A stretch of DNA of 44,413 nucleotides from an uncultured Acetatifactor sp. (GTDB lineage: Bacteria > Bacillota > Clostridia > Lachnospirales > Lachnospiraceae): contig CANRLX010000015.1 of assembly GCA_947631615.1 (NCBI GenBank), forward strand, positions 1 through 44,413, given 5' to 3'. Position numbers and translations under genes: made by a program. Positions 40,566 to 44,413 of the stretch are shown in pieces. The notes beneath the pieces are model-generated. The model worked only from the letters and a program-made list of their open reading frames with translations. It did no database searches and was not told where the DNA came from. Every line of letters starts with the position of its first letter. Within the stretch, counting starts at the first letter, position 1.

Positions 40566-40948
40566 AGATGCCTCTTGTCTTTTCCGGTGAGCTCCTCCAG
40601 CCGCGCCAGCATACGCTCATTCTCCTGGTTCAGCAGCGAGACCTGAATGGCCAGCTCCTGATTTTTCCGCGACAGCTCCGACAGCTTCACACTCATAAAA
40701 TACGCCACATAGACCACGCAGAAGCCGATCATCACCACGAGGAACATTCCCATGTTGCTGAGATAACGGCTCCAGCCCGAGGGTCTCAAGAGGATCCCCG
40801 CAAATATCAGGATCAGGGAGATCAGTCCCCACGCCAGGCTGAAGGATTCCGTCATCTTTCTGCGCGCCAGAGAGTTCATGGTCACAAAAAACAACAAAAC
40901 CCCCGTGCCGATCATAACGATCTGTAAAATATTTCCCGGCTGCATCAC
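40562..40948 (-). CDS. DUF2304 membrane protein
   Basis: The 128-residue protein has three transmembrane helices (about 8-25, 38-55, 68-87) and a C-terminal coiled coil (ELSRKNQELAIQVSLLNQEN). DUF2304 proteins commonly neighbour GT2 enzymes in surface-glycan clusters and are thought to help membrane glycosyltransferases. Start GTG 40948 or the adjacent ATG 40945, both overlapping the pelG stop, which indicates coupling. Confidence 0.88.
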   Translation of the reverse strand: MMQPGNILQIVMIGTGVLLFFVTMNSLARRKMTESFSLAWGLISLILIFAGILLRPSGWSRYLSNMGMFLVVMIGFCVVYVAYFMSVKLSELSRKNQELAIQVSLLNQENERMLARLEELTGKDKRHL

Positions 40949-42417
40949 TGTTTCACCACTCCTTTCGCTTTTTGCAGGGCGGCTCTGTCGTAGACCTTGT
41001 TGGAAGGTCTCCTGCCGTGCCCCCTCTTCATAATATTACCGTTGCAGAAAATATGCACATCCAAATTTTTCTCCATCACGCGAAGCCTGTGATACGCCAT
41101 ACACCACCCCACAGCGGAGCCAAACACCAGTCCGATCCCGTACCAGATGGTCGGCAGATGTGTCGCGACCAGGCTCCCCGCAAAGGTCGCAAGACAGAAG
41201 GCAAGGGAGGTGGCCGCCGCCCCCATGAGATCGTTAAAATAATACAGGAAGATGATGGCCGAGTACATGACAAAGAGAATAAAGTATCCGGCAGTCAGGC
41301 AAGGGTAGATCTTCATCACCATCCCCCCGAAACCAAGCCTGGGAAGCAGCGTGATGCAGATCAAAAACACCACCGCGGACACGATAAACTGGATCCGGAC
41401 CAGATTCATCAGCTCCTCGGAAAGCTGGCTGAACATCCTTCGCTTGGTGCTCTCGATATCCATGCCTCTGCCGCCGATCACGGCCTCGGAATAAAGCTTA
41501 TACCGGTCGTGGAAGTGCATCTCCACGCGGGTGATAAAGATCACGCTGGCGGAGATATTGGAAAACATCGCCAGACAGGTAGCCATATCGTAGGTTGTCA
41601 TGCAGACAAAGCTTTTCGCCACCACCATGTGCATATCCGTGCTCCAGAACACAAAATTGTGGATATAGAGCCCCAGGATATACAGGAAATTGGTCACGAC
41701 CAGCTGCCAGTACTTCTTAAAGTACCGAAGCACCTCCCGGTACTTTCCGCTGTTCTCCCTAAAATAGCTGCGGATCAGCGCAAGCTCCAGGCTGCCGATC
41801 ACCAAAAAGCCCACGTCCAGGGAAAAGAGCATGGAGTAGGTCACGGAGAAGCCCAAAAGGTATACCAAAATAAGCGACAGAACTACGGCCGTCAGCATAC
41901 CGAGGAAGAAGAAAAAGGAAATTTTCTTATAATCCTTGCAGATCGACAGATACAGCATGGTATAAAACACCAAGACCAGGGCGATAAAGCCGCAGAACCC
42001 CATAAACACAAAGAGAAGCTCCACCCCGCCCACCACATATTCCCAGATGCAGAAGGGGATGCCCACCAGGCAGCTCAGCCCCACATTCAAAATCAGCCCC
42101 ACGTAGTAACAGGGCATAATGTGTTCGTACTCCTCGTTGTAGATCACATCGGACATATACTTGGACAACACCGCGTTGAAGGGTGCCGCCGTGAGCAGGG
42201 AAAAGATAAAGATATAGAGCACGGTGCAGGAGTACAGCTCACGGTCCGCGTAGGCCACCTTGGAAAAGCCAAGGAGAAGCTGCATGACCATGATCGCTAT
42301 GATCACCAAAAACATGGGCGCCACCGTGATCACCATACTGTACCCGAAGCCGATCAGGCTCGTGGTGATCGTATTTTTACTGAATATTCTGTTGAGTCTG
42401 ATACCGATTCCAGCCAT
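40945..42417 (-). CDS. pelG: PelG-like exopolysaccharide transporter
   Basis: The 490-residue polytopic protein (about 12 helices) matches PelG, the MOP-superfamily inner-membrane transporter of the Pel system: opening RLNRIFSKNTITTSLIGFGY, FSLLTAAPFNAVLSKYMSD near 80, and a middle NFLYILGLYIHNFVFWSTD. In Pseudomonas and in Gram-positive Pel operons PelG exports the polymer made by PelF. It is 14 bases downstream of pelF with AGGAGGAG ahead of its ATG. Family assignment is strong; whether the polymer is authentic Pel is inference. Confidence 0.92.
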   Translation of the reverse strand: MAGIGIRLNRIFSKNTITTSLIGFGYSMVITVAPMFLVIIAIMVMQLLLGFSKVAYADRELYSCTVLYIFIFSLLTAAPFNAVLSKYMSDVIYNEEYEHIMPCYYVGLILNVGLSCLVGIPFCIWEYVVGGVELLFVFMGFCGFIALVLVFYTMLYLSICKDYKKISFFFFLGMLTAVVLSLILVYLLGFSVTYSMLFSLDVGFLVIGSLELALIRSYFRENSGKYREVLRYFKKYWQLVVTNFLYILGLYIHNFVFWSTDMHMVVAKSFVCMTTYDMATCLAMFSNISASVIFITRVEMHFHDRYKLYSEAVIGGRGMDIESTKRRMFSQLSEELMNLVRIQFIVSAVVFLICITLLPRLGFGGMVMKIYPCLTAGYFILFVMYSAIIFLYYFNDLMGAAATSLAFCLATFAGSLVATHLPTIWYGIGLVFGSAVGWCMAYHRLRVMEKNLDVHIFCNGNIMKRGHGRRPSNKVYDRAALQKAKGVVKQ

Positions 42418-42431
42418 CTTCCCATCTCCTC

Positions 42432-44018
42432 CTAATCCGCATCCCTTGCATCCGTCTCGGGAGCCTCATCCGCTACATCCGCCCTGTAGTCCTCGTCCTC
42501 TATCTCCGCTCCGTAGTCCTCGTCCTTTAGGTCGGCCCCGTAGTCCCCCGCCGGCACGTCCGCGCCGTAATCCTCATCCTCTGCGCCCCGCGGCCATATT
42601 TTCCCGTAGCTCCAGCCGATCCGCTCGTAGATCTCCTCGTACTTTCTCTTCATATTCTCTATCTGATAGCTCTTTACCACGCGGCGGTAGCCGCACTCCC
42701 CCATCTCCTCCCGCATCTGCGCGGATTTCCCCATTTCCACCATCGCCGCGGAGAGCTCCGCGATATTCATGATATGGGTCAGGATGCCGGCCGTCCCCAG
42801 ATTGTCCTCCCCATAGATCAGCTCCCTGCAGCACCCCACGTCCGTGGCAATGACCGGCTTGTGGGCCGCATAGCCCTCCAGTATGGTGAGGGGCTGGCCC
42901 TCGCTGATGCTGGTCAACAGGGTAAAATCCATCCTCCCCAGATAGTCCGTCACATTGATCCGTCCGGTAAAGATCACGTCCGAGACCTGCATCGCATCCA
43001 CCAGCTCGAAACACTCCTTGGCGTACTCCTCATCCTCGTCCGTGGGCCCCATGATCCAGAGTCTCAGGCTGGGGAGCTCCTCCTTGGCAAAGGCAAACGC
43101 CCGTATCATCGTCTTGACGTCCTTGATGGGCGTCACGCGCAGCACGGCCCCGATATTGACATAACCCTCGTCCTCCGCCGTTTTGCCGGGAATGTTCTCA
43201 AAGCGCTTGATGTCGATGCCGTTGGGCGTCAGGATGATCTTCTCCGGTGGACAGCCCAGGCCGATCTGCAGCTCTCTCGCGTGGGCGTACAGACTGGTCA
43301 CCTGGTCCGCCTTTGTGTAGGCCAGAAGGGACATCTTGCGGAACTGGTCGATCCAGATATTCTTGTAGATTCCGGCCACCCACTCCGCCTTTAAGATCTC
43401 CTCCTCCCGCTCTCTGGTGTAGATCCCGTGCTCGGAGATCAACAGGGCGCTCCGGTAGAAATGCTTGGCCATACAGCCCAGCACTCCCGCGTAGCCGGTG
43501 GCCACACAGTGATAGATGTCCGCCTGGGGCAGCGGCGTCTTCAGGATCAAAAACAACGGCAGATAAATGGAGCGCATCGTCCACAGAAAGTCTGAAAACA
43601 CAATCTGCGGATAGCGGTACTGATACGTCTCCTTCACGATATTCAAAAAGTCCGCCCCCATCAAAAGGTCGTCGATGGAGAATTTATCGTTCTGAAACAT
43701 CTCAAAGATCGTGTCCCAATCCACGTCCTCATTCAGCACGACGCTGCGAAGCGCCCGGTACTCCTTCTGGCTCAAGCGGGTACGCTTTCCCCGCTTGGGC
43801 TTGTGTCCCCAGTCGTAATCGTCCAGATACGCCTCGTACACCGCCGATACATTCTCGGGCAGCTCATACACAAACTTCCCGCTCACATCGCGGTTTGAGA
43901 CAATCGCCAAGATGATAAATTCCACGTTTGGAAAAGAACGGATCATGCTGTGGATCCAGCCGGACACCCCTCCTACCACATAGGGGTAGCATCCCTCCGC
44001 CACCATACATATTTTCAT
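42432..44018 (-). CDS. pelF: PelF-like glycosyltransferase with acidic repeat tail
   Basis: PelF is the cytosolic GT4 enzyme that polymerises Pel exopolysaccharide. The 528-residue protein has the PelF opening MVAEGCYPYVVGGVSGWIHS, a middle ILTPNGIDIKRFENIPGK, the VLRVTPIKDVKTMIRAFAFA block and the E-x7-E motif TSISEGQPLTILEGYAAHK. The last 51 residues are unusual: four imperfect acidic repeats (EDEDYGADV, AGDYGADL, KDEDYGAEI, EDEDYRADV) then a short acidic end, absent from typical PelF and probably disordered. ATG 44018 has GGAGGG ahead. Eighteen bases separate it from the upstream partial gene. Confidence 0.93.
   Translation of the reverse strand: MKICMVAEGCYPYVVGGVSGWIHSMIRSFPNVEFIILAIVSNRDVSGKFVYELPENVSAVYEAYLDDYDWGHKPKRGKRTRLSQKEYRALRSVVLNEDVDWDTIFEMFQNDKFSIDDLLMGADFLNIVKETYQYRYPQIVFSDFLWTMRSIYLPLFLILKTPLPQADIYHCVATGYAGVLGCMAKHFYRSALLISEHGIYTREREEEILKAEWVAGIYKNIWIDQFRKMSLLAYTKADQVTSLYAHARELQIGLGCPPEKIILTPNGIDIKRFENIPGKTAEDEGYVNIGAVLRVTPIKDVKTMIRAFAFAKEELPSLRLWIMGPTDEDEEYAKECFELVDAMQVSDVIFTGRINVTDYLGRMDFTLLTSISEGQPLTILEGYAAHKPVIATDVGCCRELIYGEDNLGTAGILTHIMNIAELSAAMVEMGKSAQMREEMGECGYRRVVKSYQIENMKRKYEEIYERIGWSYGKIWPRGAEDEDYGADVPAGDYGADLKDEDYGAEIEDEDYRADVADEAPETDARDAD
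42435..42587 (-). repeat. coding tandem repeat, acidic PelF tail
   Basis: The stretch encodes four imperfect repeats of 9-11 residues around DYGAD. At DNA level GTAGTCCTCGTCCT-type units recur, as expected from slippage expansion. The copy number may vary between strains. Confidence 0.75.
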
Positions 44019-44036
44019 GTGTATCCCTCCATGCGC

Positions 44037-44413
44037 TTACTCTGCGGTCTCCTCAACTCCATTGCTGTACTGCAGCAGTCCGCGGCTCTTTTCTACCTGA
44101 ATCGTCACATGCCCCTGGGTGGCGTGGATCAGATAGGCTCCGGTCTCTATCTCCCGATAGTCGCCTCCCTCGATCTGGGAAATGCTCTCCCCGTGCAGCC
44201 GCAGAAGAAACCATCCCTCATCCACGCCGGTCACCGTCAGGTCGATCAGATTGCCCGTCCTTCGGTCACTGTAGTCCAGATTCAGGAAATTGCGGATACG
44301 GGTATCGCTCTCCGAGAGCGTCGTCTTGTCAAAAGCGGCAAACGGCTTCCAATAGGTGTTCATGTTGCTGATCACTTCCTCCGCCACGATCTCCCACTGA
44401 TCCTCCTTAGACT
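44037..44413 (-). CDS. C-terminal part of an unidentified gene upstream of pelF
   Basis: The frame is open at the window edge; about 125 codons are visible and the annotated GTG-like residue at 44387 is internal, since in-frame codons continue (SKEDQWEIVAEEVISNM). The end reads like a beta-rich domain: TGNLIDLTVTGVDEGWFLLR, ETGAYLIHATQGHVTIQVEK. No family is recognised from this piece. By position it could be the end of a PelA-like deacetylase/hydrolase or another Pel-operon protein; that is inference only. Confidence 0.7.
   Translation of the reverse strand, partial: SKEDQWEIVAEEVISNMNTYWKPFAAFDKTTLSESDTRIRNFLNLDYSDRRTGNLIDLTVTGVDEGWFLLRLHGESISQIEGGDYREIETGAYLIHATQGHVTIQVEKSRGLLQYSNGVEETAE

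Noticed and set aside
1..44413. tRNA, rRNA, CRISPR array, insertion sequence or attachment site
   Set aside because: No cloverleaf-like segments, regular spacer-repeat pattern, transposase frames or terminal inverted repeats were recognised by reading; a tRNAscan or repeat search could still find something short.

Overview
The window reads as a chromosomal segment of a fairly GC-rich, endospore-forming member of the Clostridia, most likely a Lachnospiraceae. The evidence is a complete eight-gene spoIIIA cluster, spoIVB, the clostridial nusB-xseA-xseB-ispA-dxs-tlyA-nadK-recN gene order, strong Shine-Dalgarno sites, and many AGA/TTG/GTG-tolerant low-spacing operons. No rRNA, tRNA, CRISPR array, transposase or phage gene was seen. 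Almost all genes are on the minus strand.

Region 1 (1-2360): an AT-rich, edge-truncated YhcG/DUF1016 nuclease-family gene lies downstream of spoIVB, separated from it by a clear terminator. In many Clostridia spo0A sits at this place. Region 2 (2409-11041): recN, nadK, tlyA, dxs, ispA, xseB, xseA, nusB and an Asp23 protein form one long minus-strand operon with a promoter in front of asp23. Region 3 (11143-15276): a deoB-prfC-transglutaminase lipoprotein operon is inserted between asp23 and the spoIIIA cluster and has its own promoter. Region 4 (15389-20554): spoIIIAA to spoIIIAH, the mother-cell half of the forespore feeding channel, follows a sigma-E-like promoter. SpoIIIAA here carries an unusual C-terminal extension overlapping spoIIIAB. 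Region 5 (20658-23467, plus strand): trkA-trkH potassium uptake.

Region 6 (23480-27409): a second transglutaminase-like membrane protein, a frameshifted DUF4015 glycoside-hydrolase-like lipoprotein, and a soluble PocR-MCP sensor. Region 7 (27468-34560) is the most novel part: a divergent locus with a Ser/His S26-type peptidase, a PqqD-HPr-kinase-like fusion, a peptide-type ABC exporter, a small 149-residue protein with a leader-like N-terminus driven by a near-consensus promoter and followed by a perfect hairpin terminator, and a 912-residue fusion of a polysaccharide flippase to a nucleotidyltransferase. PqqD, HPr-kinase-like, nucleotidyltransferase and ABC parts recall lasso-peptide tailoring clusters, but no macrocyclase or short core peptide is present, so this may be an undescribed modified-and-exported protein system.

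Region 8 (34598-44413): surface polysaccharide genes, namely a Stealth sugar-phosphate transferase, two convergent overlapping DUF4874/DUF4832 paralogues, GT2 and GT4 glycosyltransferases, a DUF2304 membrane protein, PelG-like transporter, PelF-like glycosyltransferase with an acidic repeat tail, and the 3' end of one more gene at the right edge. Together they suggest a Pel-like exopolysaccharide system, with its upstream part outside the window.
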